Positions 43,168 to 51,826 of a stretch of 64,000 nt of DNA are shown here, piece after piece. The stretch is taken from contig JABWBP010000028.1 in assembly GCA_013360445.1 (NCBI GenBank), forward strand, positions 1 to 64,000. Reading direction: 5' to 3'. The notes under the pieces were generated by a model. It saw nothing but the letters and a program-made list of their open reading frames with translations. It was not told the DNA's origin and made no database searches. The stretch comes from Calditrichaceae bacterium. GTDB lineage: Bacteria > Calditrichota > Calditrichia > RBG-13-44-9 > J075. The stretch's first letter is position 1. Each line of letters starts with the position of its first letter. A program made the translations under genes and the position numbers.

Positions 43168-44538
43168 ATGATGATGATCAAATTTGTATTCCCCTGGTTA
43201 ATCGGATTTGCACTTGTTGCAGCAACGGCGCTGGCCCAGTCCGTTACCCCGAAGTTGGAATTACAGGCCGGCGGAGTTGACGACCAGGATGACATGTGCA
43301 TCTGGCTGCACCCGGGCGATCTTTCCCAGAGCACCATTATTACTTCCGATAAAGGGGCTAATAAGCTGTTCGTGTACGATCTCAGCGGCAATTCCATCCA
43401 GTCCGTTGCTACCCCGGGGCAGCCCGGGAACATCGACATCCGTTATAATTTTATTTTATCCGGGCAACCCATCGACATTGTGGGATTCAACGACCGCAGT
43501 AACGAGAGAATCGTGCTCTATAAAGTGGATCACGCCACCCGCCAGCTTAGCATGGTCGGTAATTTCGACGCCGGGAACTGGCCTTCGGAGCTTTACGGTT
43601 TTTGCCTCTACCGCAGCCCCAATACCGGAAAATATTATGCCTTCGGATCCGCCACCAACAGCCAGATGCGCCAGTGGGAATTAGTGGACAACGGAGACGG
43701 AACCATCGGCGGGATCGAAAAAAGAACCTGGTTCAACGCGCCCGACGGCCAGACCGAAGGGAACGTGGCCGATGATGAGACCGGAAAGCTCTATGCGGCG
43801 AGTGAAAAGTATGGGGTTTATAAATACGACGCCGATCCCAACGATCCCAACCCGGTCGGGGAATTGATTGCGCCGGTGGGTTCCCACGGCCTTACGGAAG
43901 ACGTCGAGGGGGTAACCATTTACTATGCCGCCAACGGAGAAGGTTACCTGATTGTCTCCAGCCAGGGAAGCGGGGATTTTAAAGTGTACGAGCGAAAACC
44001 GCCCCATAATTTTGTAAAAACGTTCGAGGTGGTCAATTCGGACGATACCGACGGCATCGACGTAATCAACGTTAACCTCGGTCCCGAATTTCCCGCGGGC
44101 ATTTTCACCGCCCATACTGACCGGGGATCCCGCCCGGTGCTGGTATGTGATTACCAGGATTTGGGTTTGCTGATCGATACCGGGTACTGGAATCCCCGCA
44201 ATAACGGCGGAACTTCTTCGCTGTTCGGGAATGTCGCGGTCCCGCGGGAATTTTCACTGGAGCAAAACTATCCCAATCCCTTTAATCCCGGCACCGCCAT
44301 TCGCTATACCCTGCCCAATGCCGCGAATATCCGGTTGGCGGTGTACGACCTGGCCGGCCGGGAGGTCGCGGTGCTAGCCGAGGGGTTCTACTCCGCCGGT
44401 TCCTATGCCCAGGACTGGCAGGCGCTCGACCATCGCGGCGGTGTTTTACCCAGCGGAATTTATTTTGCGCGTCTTCAAGTAGCGCCGGAGGAGGCGGGAG
44501 GGTATTCTACGGCCATCAAAATGGTGTTAAGCCGCTAA
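43168..44538 (+). CDS. beta-propeller phytase 3 with C-terminal sorting domain
   Basis: A 456-residue paralogue of the two upstream genes with a signal peptide (FVFPWLIGFALVAATALAQ), BPP blocks DDQDDMCIWLHPGD, DLSGNSIQSV, YGFCLYRSPNTGKYY, YYAANGEGYLIVS and TDGIDVINVNLG, and a C-terminal sorting domain (LEQNYPNPFNPGTAI, VYDLAGREV, LPSGIYFARL, AIKMVLSR). Three ATGs are stacked at the start; the first is annotated. The tandem set implies specialised use of phytate or similar inositol phosphates as a phosphate source. Confidence 0.93.
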   Translation: MMMIKFVFPWLIGFALVAATALAQSVTPKLELQAGGVDDQDDMCIWLHPGDLSQSTIITSDKGANKLFVYDLSGNSIQSVATPGQPGNIDIRYNFILSGQPIDIVGFNDRSNERIVLYKVDHATRQLSMVGNFDAGNWPSELYGFCLYRSPNTGKYYAFGSATNSQMRQWELVDNGDGTIGGIEKRTWFNAPDGQTEGNVADDETGKLYAASEKYGVYKYDADPNDPNPVGELIAPVGSHGLTEDVEGVTIYYAANGEGYLIVSSQGSGDFKVYERKPPHNFVKTFEVVNSDDTDGIDVINVNLGPEFPAGIFTAHTDRGSRPVLVCDYQDLGLLIDTGYWNPRNNGGTSSLFGNVAVPREFSLEQNYPNPFNPGTAIRYTLPNAANIRLAVYDLAGREVAVLAEGFYSAGSYAQDWQALDHRGGVLPSGIYFARLQVAPEEAGGYSTAIKMVLSR

Positions 44539-44634
44539 ATCAAGGGCGATAAATGGCTGAATGGGTCGATAGTTGGAGAGTTGTGCGGCGGTTGGCAAAT
44601 TAATCTTCACTACGTAAATGATTCGGAGATAGCG

Positions 44635-45723
44635 ATGTTCAGAAGCAAATCTAATCTCTTTCGCTGGTTGATTGTGCTGCTTGCAATGCTTGTGGGGGCG
44701 GAAATTTTTGCCCAGACCGGTTCTATTTGGACCAGCGCCGCGGAACTGGCGCAACTGCCCATGTCCGGCGCGGCCTGGGATAAAATGAAAGCCGAGGCGG
44801 ACAAGCCTACCGGCACCCCGAACCTTTCGAATCAGGATGATCCCACCAACGTGCGGGTGCTGGCCAAAGCCCTGGTCTATGCCCGCACCGGGGTGCAATC
44901 CTACCGTACCGAGGTGATTGACGCCTGTATGGCGGCCATCGGCACCGAGGAGGGGGGGCGCACCCTGGCGCTGGGGAGGGAATTGATCGCCTACGTGATC
45001 GCCGCGGACCTGGTGGGGCTGCCGGCAAACGAAAATGCAATTTTCCGGAGCTGGCTTCAGGAAGTGCGCCACAAAGACCTGCAAGGCAGAACCCTGATTT
45101 CCACTCATGAAGATCGTCCCAACAATTGGGGAACCCACTGCGGCGGCAGCCGGGTGGCGGTGGCCGTTTATTTGAACGATACCCAGGAAATCGCGAGCTG
45201 CGCCCAGGTATTCAAGGGCTACCTGGGAGATCGCCAGTCTTACGCCGGCTTTGAGTATGGAGACCTGGATTGGCAGGTCGATCCCGGCCAGCCGGTAGGA
45301 GTCAATCCGCTGGGCGCCACCAAGCAGGGGCATTCCATCGACGGGGTTCTGCCCGACGACCAGCGCCGCGCCGGGGGATTCAACTGGCCGCCTCCAAAAG
45401 AGAATTATGTGTACGAAGCTTTACAGGGGGCGTTAGCCCAGGCGGTGATCCTGTACCGCGCCGGTTACACCGACGTGTGGAACTGGGAAGACCAGGCGTT
45501 GCTGCGCGGCTTTAAGTGGTTGCACGAGCAGGCCAATTACACCGCCACCGGCGATGACACCTGGCAGCCTCACCTGGTAAACTTTTACTATGGCAGCAAT
45601 TTCCCGGCCCCGGTTCCTTCTTCACCGGGTAAAAACGTGGGATGGACGGATTGGAGCCATTCCGGCGTCAACACCGGCAATACCGCGCCTTCCACGCCGG
45701 GTAACTTACGGGTAGAAAAATGA
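44635..45723 (+). CDS. exported alginate-lyase-fold protein, possibly C-terminally truncated
   Basis: The 362-residue protein starts at ATG 44635 (GGAG upstream) with a signal peptide (WLIVLLAMLVGAEIFAQT). It is helical and resembles the (alpha/alpha) toroid of alginate-lyase-type proteins, with PNNWGTHCGGSRVAVAVYL as the best candidate catalytic block. The substrate (alginate or another uronic-acid polymer) is uncertain. It ends NTAPSTPGNLRVEK, which looks like the first strand of a fibronectin type III domain. The stop is followed 41 bp later by a fold-back repeat, so a C-terminal Fn3 and sorting domain may have been lost. Confidence 0.72.
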   Translation: MFRSKSNLFRWLIVLLAMLVGAEIFAQTGSIWTSAAELAQLPMSGAAWDKMKAEADKPTGTPNLSNQDDPTNVRVLAKALVYARTGVQSYRTEVIDACMAAIGTEEGGRTLALGRELIAYVIAADLVGLPANENAIFRSWLQEVRHKDLQGRTLISTHEDRPNNWGTHCGGSRVAVAVYLNDTQEIASCAQVFKGYLGDRQSYAGFEYGDLDWQVDPGQPVGVNPLGATKQGHSIDGVLPDDQRRAGGFNWPPPKENYVYEALQGALAQAVILYRAGYTDVWNWEDQALLRGFKWLHEQANYTATGDDTWQPHLVNFYYGSNFPAPVPSSPGKNVGWTDWSHSGVNTGNTAPSTPGNLRVEK

Positions 45724-45764
45724 CCTGCCGTTCCTGCGAAAGGAGACGGCAAAATCCAGGTTCT

Positions 45765-45824
45765 GAACACGAAGGCACCAGGTTCCGGGGCATTTTGCAT
45801 GCCTCTCTTGGTGCTTTTATGTTT
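45765..45824. repeat. GAACACGAAGGCACCA fold-back
   Basis: GAACACGAAGGCACCA (45765-45780) faces TGGTGCTTTTATGTTT (45809-45824). Located just after the truncated-looking lyase gene. Confidence 0.6.
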
Positions 45825-45979
45825 TGGGCGGCGTGAAACGTTAGTTCTTTAAAGCTGCCTGCCCGGATTCCCAGAATCCCGCCGATGCTCCCGGTCCAGA
45901 AATTTTTAAATGCTCTCCATTTGCGAAAAATCACATTTAGAATCAATTTTTCTGTAAACCTTGCTGTCAGCAGTATAAA

Positions 45980-46027
45980 CGAATCTTCTCCCGATACCTT
46001 GCTTTGGGGGCTTTGGGAGAAGATTCG
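45980..46027. promoter_or_regulatory. 13-bp perfect hairpin upstream of the methyltransferase
   Basis: CGAATCTTCTCCC (45980-45992) and GGGAGAAGATTCG (46015-46027) with a 22-nt loop. No T-run follows, so an operator or stem structure is more likely than a terminator. Confidence 0.45.
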
Positions 46028-46083
46028 GAGAATCATTTAATCCTACAAACAAATGATCGTGATTATCATTAATTAGAATCCGA

Positions 46084-46112
46084 TTGGCATTAGGCTGTGG
46101 CGGGAATAATAT
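46084..46112 (+). promoter_or_regulatory. candidate sigma70-type promoter
   Basis: TTGGCA (46084-46089) and TAATAT (46107-46112) with exactly 17 bp between; 70 bp before the methyltransferase ATG. Confidence 0.5.
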
Positions 46113-46182
46113 TTTTCCCGAAATCCGATTGCTATGGACGGTTTTTGCTTTCCAACTACTAATCTTAACAGGAGCGCTGGAT

Positions 46183-47043
46183 ATGATTACTATCGAAATG
46201 CTTTCCGATATGTGCTGCCCGGTTTGTCGCCGCGGGGAGTTGAAAGTAGATATTACCAGGCAGGAAAATGGCAAGATTATCGAAGGCGAGTTAGTTTGCA
46301 GCCTGGAGGGAGAGAGTTACCCGGTTCGCGCCGGGGTGGCTAATTTTATTCCCCCGGCTTTGCTGAGCGACGCGCAATGGCAAATGTGGCAGGACCATTT
46401 GCGCGGTTTCCAGGAGCGCCGGGAAGAGCGCATCCGGGAACCGCAGCGGCAAGTTCATTCTTTCGGAAAGAAATCCCGCTCAAAACATGCAAAAAGTAAA
46501 TTTGCGGAATTCGCGGGTATCCGGGAAGGCAAAGTATTGGACCTGGGATGCGGCCCCGGGAAATTCCGGTTTCACTTGAAGGAAAATGTTGAATACTATG
46601 GCATCGATCCCCTTCCTTTGCCGGAGGCGGCGGAGTTTCCGTTCGTCAGCGCTCTATCGGAGTACATTCCCTTTAAAGACGGCACTTTCTCGCACCTGGT
46701 GGTGATCGACGCGATGGATCATTTTAAAGACCTGGATGCGTTTTTCAAAGAAGCGCTGCGGATTCTTAAGCCCTCCGGCAAATTTCATTTGATCCAGGTT
46801 ATCCATGACGTGAAAGGGCCGGTTTCGGCGGTCAAAGTGTTTACCCATTGGGTGAAGGACTCCCTGGAAGATCGCGCTACCAAGATCAAGAATCCCGAGG
46901 CCCCCAAACATATCACCGAATTCACCAGCGCGTCGCTGCGCGAATTCGTGAACCGCTATTTTACTATCGACGCGGCGCGCAGTTACAACGAAAAATGGTA
47001 CAGCCCGACCAAGTTATTCCTGAGCATGTCCCCCCGGCGGTGA
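46183..47043 (+). CDS. SAM-dependent methyltransferase with a Trm112-like zinc ribbon
   Basis: The 286-residue protein opens with a small Cys-rich ribbon (MCCPVCRRGEL, then GELVCSLEGESYPVRAGVANF, residues about 9-60), like Trm112-type activator domains. A class I methyltransferase follows (motif I VLDLGCGPGKFRF, post I GIDPLPLP, motif IV HLVVIDAMDHFKD). The substrate is unknown. ATG 46183 has AGGAG eight bases upstream. It stands alone between spacers. A fused ribbon suggests a self-contained form of the two-protein enzyme seen elsewhere. Confidence 0.85.
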   Translation: MITIEMLSDMCCPVCRRGELKVDITRQENGKIIEGELVCSLEGESYPVRAGVANFIPPALLSDAQWQMWQDHLRGFQERREERIREPQRQVHSFGKKSRSKHAKSKFAEFAGIREGKVLDLGCGPGKFRFHLKENVEYYGIDPLPLPEAAEFPFVSALSEYIPFKDGTFSHLVVIDAMDHFKDLDAFFKEALRILKPSGKFHLIQVIHDVKGPVSAVKVFTHWVKDSLEDRATKIKNPEAPKHITEFTSASLREFVNRYFTIDAARSYNEKWYSPTKLFLSMSPRR

Positions 47044-47296
47044 ATGGGCGTTAGTTCTGCACTCTTTGATGGTGAATGAAAAGGTTTTTCAGCAAACCGC
47101 CGGAAACAATCCGCCAGGAGGGGCTATCACGCCCGGATTTGAATACCGATCTGGTTTTGCCTGCCCCTGCCTCCTGCCCCTGCTTTTTTCCAATTGCGTA
47201 CACCCCTGCGAAACGTTACTTTTGGGTGCTTTTTTTACGTAATGGGAAGGGTATTGCGAGAGAATTCTTTTTCCCAAGGGGCTTACGCGGAGGATA

Positions 47297-47800
47297 ATGT
47301 CTGGCATGAAGCGGCTTTACCTGGTTCGCCACGCGAAATCCAGTTGGAAAAATCCGGATCTGAGCGATTTTGACCGTCCCCTCAACAAACGCGGTAAGCG
47401 CGACGCTCCGCTGATGGGTGAATACCTGAAAAATAACCGGGAAGCGCCGGAGCTGATCATCTCCAGCCCGGCCAGGCGGGCGCTCAAAACCGCGAAAATC
47501 ATTGCCAAAGAGATCGGGCTTTCTCCCAAGCGTATTCTTACCAACGAAACACTCTACCTGGCGGACGTTCCCACCCTGGTAACGATTATCCGGCAGATCG
47601 AAGATTCCCTGGATGCGGTGATGTTGTTCGGGCATAATCCCGGCCTGACCATGTTAGCCAACTACCTGACCGATCACCCCGTAGAAAATATCCCCACGTG
47701 CGGCGTTTTTTGTATTGAATTTGCGGCAAATTCCTGGAGAGAAATTTCCGCGGGCGGCGGATCGGTCGTCTTTTTCCATTATCCCAGGAAGAACCACTAA
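47297..47800 (+). CDS. sixA: SixA-type phosphohistidine phosphatase
   Basis: A 167-residue histidine-phosphatase-superfamily protein. The RHG-like catalytic motif is LYLVRHAKSSWK; the second motif is MLFGHNPGLT. The short length and DFDRPLNKRGKRDA fit SixA, which dephosphorylates phosphohistidine on phosphotransfer proteins. Two ATGs (47297, 47306) are possible behind GGAGG. Confidence 0.9.
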   Translation: MSGMKRLYLVRHAKSSWKNPDLSDFDRPLNKRGKRDAPLMGEYLKNNREAPELIISSPARRALKTAKIIAKEIGLSPKRILTNETLYLADVPTLVTIIRQIEDSLDAVMLFGHNPGLTMLANYLTDHPVENIPTCGVFCIEFAANSWREISAGGGSVVFFHYPRKNH

Positions 47801-47856
47801 ATTGTCAGCGTTCCCCCGCGCTGCGCTTCCATTGTAAATTGCCGGGCCATAATCCG

Positions 47857-48585
47857 ATGAAATTCAAATTAGCGCACGAAGTCAAATTCTTTGAAACCGA
47901 TCCCGCTCTCCGCCTGAAATTGGGATCGTTGGTAAAGCTGCTGCAGGAAGCGGCGATCTCTCACTCCGGCGCCGTGGGGCAGGGCGCCCGGAAGGTGCAG
48001 GAGACCGGGTTCGCCTGGGTGCTGCACAAGTTAGGCATCGACATTCTCCGCTGCCCGGAATACGGCGAGAGACTGGAGATCGTCACCTGGTCCACCGGCG
48101 TTAAGGGGCTTAAAGCGAGACGGGAATTCCGGGTTTCTTCCGGGAGCGAAACGGCCATCGCGGCCTCCAGCCTCTGGTTCTACATCGACGCGGCCCGGAA
48201 GCAGGTGGTGCGAATTCCCCCGGAAATCATCACCCCCTATGGAAGCGAATCGGAAACCGCTTTACAGCGCGACCTGGATAACTGGAAAGCGGACAGAGAT
48301 TTTATCCCGGAAATGGAGGCGCTGATAACCACCCGCTTTTCCGACTACGATCCCCTCGAACACGTGAACAATTCGGTGTACTTCGACTACCTGGAAACCG
48401 CCATTTTCCGGCGCTTCAACCGCGCCGCACGGTTAAAGAGCGTGGATATGTTTTTCGCCAGGGAGATCCCCCGGGAGATTGAAACGATTTCTACCGGCTT
48501 CAAAACCGCGGGGGTATCGAATTCTTTCAAAATATGGAATTCCGCACAGATTTATGCCTGCGGGGACTTTATACTGGATGGTTGA
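47857..48585 (+). CDS. acyl-ACP thioesterase
   Basis: The 242-residue double-hotdog protein has FatA/FatB-like blocks: HEVKFFETDPALRLKLG, GFAWVLHKLGIDI, then the second hotdog FSDYDPLEHVNNSVYFDYLE with the catalytic Asp/Asn/His region. It hydrolyses acyl-ACP to free fatty acid. ATG 47857 begins directly at the first hotdog; an upstream TTG is possible. It is co-directional after sixA, but the 56-bp gap suggests no tight coupling. Confidence 0.88.
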   Translation: MKFKLAHEVKFFETDPALRLKLGSLVKLLQEAAISHSGAVGQGARKVQETGFAWVLHKLGIDILRCPEYGERLEIVTWSTGVKGLKARREFRVSSGSETAIAASSLWFYIDAARKQVVRIPPEIITPYGSESETALQRDLDNWKADRDFIPEMEALITTRFSDYDPLEHVNNSVYFDYLETAIFRRFNRAARLKSVDMFFAREIPREIETISTGFKTAGVSNSFKIWNSAQIYACGDFILDG

Positions 48586-48619
48586 GGAGGAGGCTGAAGC
48601 ATGAAACGTAAAATATAAG

Positions 48620-48705
48620 GCGTATTGCGTATTCCATTTTTGTTACGCAATACGCATTACGCAATACGAATTACGCAATACGAATTACGAAAGACGCATT
48701 ACGCG
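48620..48705. repeat. CGTAATGCG-word array (14-bp period)
   Basis: A 12-bp stem GCGTATTGCGTA (48620-48631) / TACGCAATACGC (48644-48655), then tandem 14-bp units ATTACGCAATACGA (48656-48669 and 48670-48683) and a third, variant unit ATTACGAAAGACGC. Same word family as 27905-27982. It fills the gap before the phosphofructokinase gene. Confidence 0.8.
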
Positions 48706-48733
48706 CTATCGTTACACACGGAGGATTTTGAAA

Positions 48734-49933
48734 ATGAAGAAGATCAAGGGAACTATTGGAATTCTGACCGGCGGCGGGGACGTGCCGGGGCTTAATCCGG
48801 CCATTCGCGCGGTCACTTTCCGCGCCCTGCGGGAAGGATACCAGGTGTTAGGCATTCGCCGCGGCTGGGCTGGTTTGGTGGACATGATCCGCGAAAAGGA
48901 CGCCGACAACAGCGAGCACGTGCAGGTATTGACCGAGGATATCGTGGATCGCGCCGGGCGCACCGGGGGCACTTTTCTGCACACTTCCCGAACCCGCCCC
49001 AGCCATCTTCCGCACAGCATCGTGCCTTTCCACCTGCGGGAGAAATTCAGCCGGGAAATCAACGACGTCACCGAAGAGGTTTTGAAAAACCTGGAATTCT
49101 TAGGCATCAATTACCTGATTCCCATCGGCGGAGACGACACCCTGAGCTACGGTTACCGGCTGCACAAGGAGGGGGTTCCCGTGGTGGCCATCCCCAAAAC
49201 TATGGATAACGATGTTCCCGGCACGGACTATTGCATCGGCTTCAGCACCTGCGTTACCCGCACCATCGAGCTGACCCACAAGCTGCGCACGACCGCGGGG
49301 TCGCACGAGCGTTTCCTGGTGATCGAAGTATTCGGGCGCTACGCCGGTTTCTCCGCCATGCTGCCCACCATTGCCGGGGCGGCGGACCGCTGCGTCATCC
49401 CGGAACACCCATTCGATATTGAGCAGTTAGCCGCGCTTTTGGTGACCGACCGCCAGCGCCATCCCAGCAAATATGCCGTGGTGCTGGTCTCCGAGGGCGC
49501 CACGCTGCGGCACCAGCAGGAAATGTCTTTCGAAAGCGAGGAGCAAGACCAGTACGGCCACCGCAAGTTAGGCGGGATCGGCGACAAGGTGGCAAACCTG
49601 TTGAAAGATTTGTCTCCCAAGTACAATGACGGCCGGCGGGTCAATATCGTAAACCAGCGGTTAGGTTACTTGGTGCGCTGCGGCGATCCCGACGCCATTG
49701 ACTCCATCGTGCCCATGGCCTTCGGCAACTTAGCTTTAGATATGGTGCTCTCCAAAATATCCGGACGGCTGGTCAGCTTGCGCCAGGGCACTTACGACAG
49801 CGTGCCCATCGACGTGGTGGTAGGCCCCAAAAAGCTCATCGACGTGGATAAATACTACAACAAAGAGCGGTTGCGCCCGAAATACGAATCCTTCAACCGC
49901 CGGCCCCTGTTTATTATGACCAGCGAAGTGTAG
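48734..49933 (+). CDS. pfp: 6-phosphofructokinase, PPi-dependent type by motif
   Basis: Phosphorylates fructose-6-phosphate in glycolysis. The 399-residue protein has TGGGDVPGLN (residues 13-21), GGDDTLSYG (132-140) and PKTMDND (154-160). ATP-dependent enzymes usually have GGDGS and PGTIDND; the Asp and Lys at these positions are the known markers of pyrophosphate use. PPi-type enzymes act reversibly. ATG 48734 is nine bases after GGAGG; TTG 48728 would be too close. Confidence 0.92.
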   Translation: MKKIKGTIGILTGGGDVPGLNPAIRAVTFRALREGYQVLGIRRGWAGLVDMIREKDADNSEHVQVLTEDIVDRAGRTGGTFLHTSRTRPSHLPHSIVPFHLREKFSREINDVTEEVLKNLEFLGINYLIPIGGDDTLSYGYRLHKEGVPVVAIPKTMDNDVPGTDYCIGFSTCVTRTIELTHKLRTTAGSHERFLVIEVFGRYAGFSAMLPTIAGAADRCVIPEHPFDIEQLAALLVTDRQRHPSKYAVVLVSEGATLRHQQEMSFESEEQDQYGHRKLGGIGDKVANLLKDLSPKYNDGRRVNIVNQRLGYLVRCGDPDAIDSIVPMAFGNLALDMVLSKISGRLVSLRQGTYDSVPIDVVVGPKKLIDVDKYYNKERLRPKYESFNRRPLFIMTSEV

Positions 49934-49964
49934 ATTAACCGGGGCAGATAAAGCAATTCAGATA

Positions 49965-50120
49965 GCTATTCAGCTATCAGCGGTCAGCCGTCAGCAAAAA
50001 ACGTTCTTAGAGATAATCGCTGCCATGGTCTTCACGCCTGGGCTTACGATTTTAGGTGTACCGCATCTTTCAAGCTGAAAGCTGAAGGCTGATCGCTGTA
50101 AGCTGAAAAGCCGAAGGCTG
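49965..50120. repeat. GCTGAAAG-word fold-back
   Basis: CAGCTATCAGCGGTCAGCCG (49971-49990) on the left and AGCTGAAAGCTGAAGGCTGA (50074-50093) on the right, with more GCTGAAAAGCCGAAGGCTG after it. Forms most of the spacer before the amidase. Confidence 0.65.
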
Positions 50121-50157
50121 GACAGTTACCGGTTCAGGTTAATGCAGAAGGAATAAT

Positions 50158-51825
50158 ATGCAGCGAAAAATTCTTTTCGTGGGGCTTCTCTGTGCAGCCA
50201 GTTTTGCCCTGGGAGCTTTTTTTCAAGAGGATCAGAAGGCGCCGAATCCCCTGACCGAAGAGATGGTTGCCGGCGCGGAAAAATTGCTCGGCCTGGAGTT
50301 CAGCGACGCCGAGCGTGATTCCATGCTGGAAGGCTTAAAGGAACAGCTCGATAATTATCAGAATCTCCGCCAGGTCGGCCTGGATAATGGTGTTCCCCCG
50401 GCGATGCAGTTCAACCCCGTTCCCGCGGGCGCGAAGCTCCCCGCCGCCCGGAAACCCTTCAAAATGACCCCGCCGGGCAAAGTGGAAGCTCCCCAAAATC
50501 CCGAGGAGCTGGCGTTTTACTCCGTCGCCCAGTTGGGAACGCTGCTCAAATCCCGCAAAATCACTTCCGAGCAGCTCACCCGCCTCTACCTGGAGCGCCT
50601 CAAAACCTACGGCCCGCAATTGGAATGCGTGATCACCCTGACGGAGGATCTGGCGCTGCGCCAGGCCCGGAAAGCCGACGCGGAGATCGCCGCCGGAAAA
50701 TACCGCGGCCCCCTGCACGGCATTCCCTACGGGGCCAAAGATTTGCTGGCCGTCAAAGGTTACCCCACCACCTGGGGCGCCATGCCCTACAAAGGCCAGT
50801 TTATCGACGAGGATGCCGCGGTGATCAAACGCCTGGAAGCAGCCGGGGCGGTGCTGGCGGCCAAGCTGACTTTAGGCGCGCTGGCCTGGGGAGAGGTATG
50901 GTACGGGGGGATGACCCGCAATCCCTGGAATTTAGAGCAGGGTTCCAGCGGCTCTTCCGCCGGCTCGGCCGCGGCCACCTCCGCCGGTCTGGTGGCCTTT
51001 GCCATCGGCAGCGAGACCTGGGGATCGATTGTTTCCCCTTCCACCCGCTGCGGGGTGAGCGGGCTGCGCCCCACTTACGGGCGGGTGAGCCGCAAGGGCG
51101 CGATGGCGCTCAGCTGGTCGATGGACAAGATCGGGCCGATCTGCCGCACCGTGGAGGATTGCGCCATTGTTTTCAACGCGATTTACGGGCCGGACGGGGA
51201 GGATCAAACCCTCTACGACGCGCCTTTCAATTATGATTCCGGCATGGATATTCGCAAGTTGAAGATCGGCTACCTGAAGAGCGCCTTCGAGCAGGAGCGG
51301 GAGAACAAAGCCAATGACGACGCGGCGCTGGAAGTGTTGAAATCCTTAGGCGTGGAATTGATCCCCATCGAGCTGCCGGATCTGCCGGTGACGGACATGG
51401 CCATCATTCTCAGCGCCGAGGCCGCCGCGGCATTCGATGATCTCACCCGCAGCAACCGCGACGACCTGCTGGTCAGGCAGATCAAGAACGCCTGGCCGAA
51501 CGTGTTCCGCCATTCGCGCTTCATTCCCGCGGTGGAATACCTCAACGCCAACCGCTACCGCTGGCTGTTAGTGCAGGCCATGGATGAATTGATGGGGAAA
51601 GTGGACGTGTATGTCGCTCCCTCGTTCGGAACCAACTTGCTGCTGACCAATTTGACCGGGCATCCCTGCGTGGTGGCGCCGAACGGGTTCGATGAAAAAG
51701 GAGCGCCCACCAGCATCAGCTTCACCGGGAAATTATTCGGCGAGGCGGAGGCGCTGGCGGTCGCCAAAAAATACCAGGACGCTACCGGTTTTCATTTACA
51801 GCATCCGAAACTGTTTTCCCAATAA
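50158..51825 (+). CDS. secreted amidase (amidase-signature family)
   Basis: A 555-residue protein with a signal peptide (LFVGLLCAASFALGAFF) and the amidase signature. The catalytic Lys is in GIPYGAKDLLA, and the Ser pair is in the GSSGSSAGSAAATSAGL block. The Gly/Ser-rich region ends GSETWGSIVSPSTRCG. A 110-residue N-terminal helical extension is unusual. Possible substrates are aryl or peptide amides; Glu-tRNA amidotransferase (GatA) is unlikely because the enzyme is exported. The downstream hydrolase gene begins 1 bp after the stop. Confidence 0.9.
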   Translation: MQRKILFVGLLCAASFALGAFFQEDQKAPNPLTEEMVAGAEKLLGLEFSDAERDSMLEGLKEQLDNYQNLRQVGLDNGVPPAMQFNPVPAGAKLPAARKPFKMTPPGKVEAPQNPEELAFYSVAQLGTLLKSRKITSEQLTRLYLERLKTYGPQLECVITLTEDLALRQARKADAEIAAGKYRGPLHGIPYGAKDLLAVKGYPTTWGAMPYKGQFIDEDAAVIKRLEAAGAVLAAKLTLGALAWGEVWYGGMTRNPWNLEQGSSGSSAGSAAATSAGLVAFAIGSETWGSIVSPSTRCGVSGLRPTYGRVSRKGAMALSWSMDKIGPICRTVEDCAIVFNAIYGPDGEDQTLYDAPFNYDSGMDIRKLKIGYLKSAFEQERENKANDDAALEVLKSLGVELIPIELPDLPVTDMAIILSAEAAAAFDDLTRSNRDDLLVRQIKNAWPNVFRHSRFIPAVEYLNANRYRWLLVQAMDELMGKVDVYVAPSFGTNLLLTNLTGHPCVVAPNGFDEKGAPTSISFTGKLFGEAEALAVAKKYQDATGFHLQHPKLFSQ

Positions 51826-51826
51826 C

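Larger units (their letters stand above)
45724..46182. other. 459-bp spacer with two fold-backs and a promoter
   Basis: No coding region. It holds the GAACACGAAGGCACCA fold-back (45765-45824), a long hairpin (45980-46027) and a promoter-like site (46084-46112). Confidence 0.6.

Noticed and set aside
45668-46274. Two minus-strand frames of about 122 codons in the spacer before the methyltransferase
   Set aside because: They run through hairpins and promoter-like sequence, with no ribosome site or recognisable domains.
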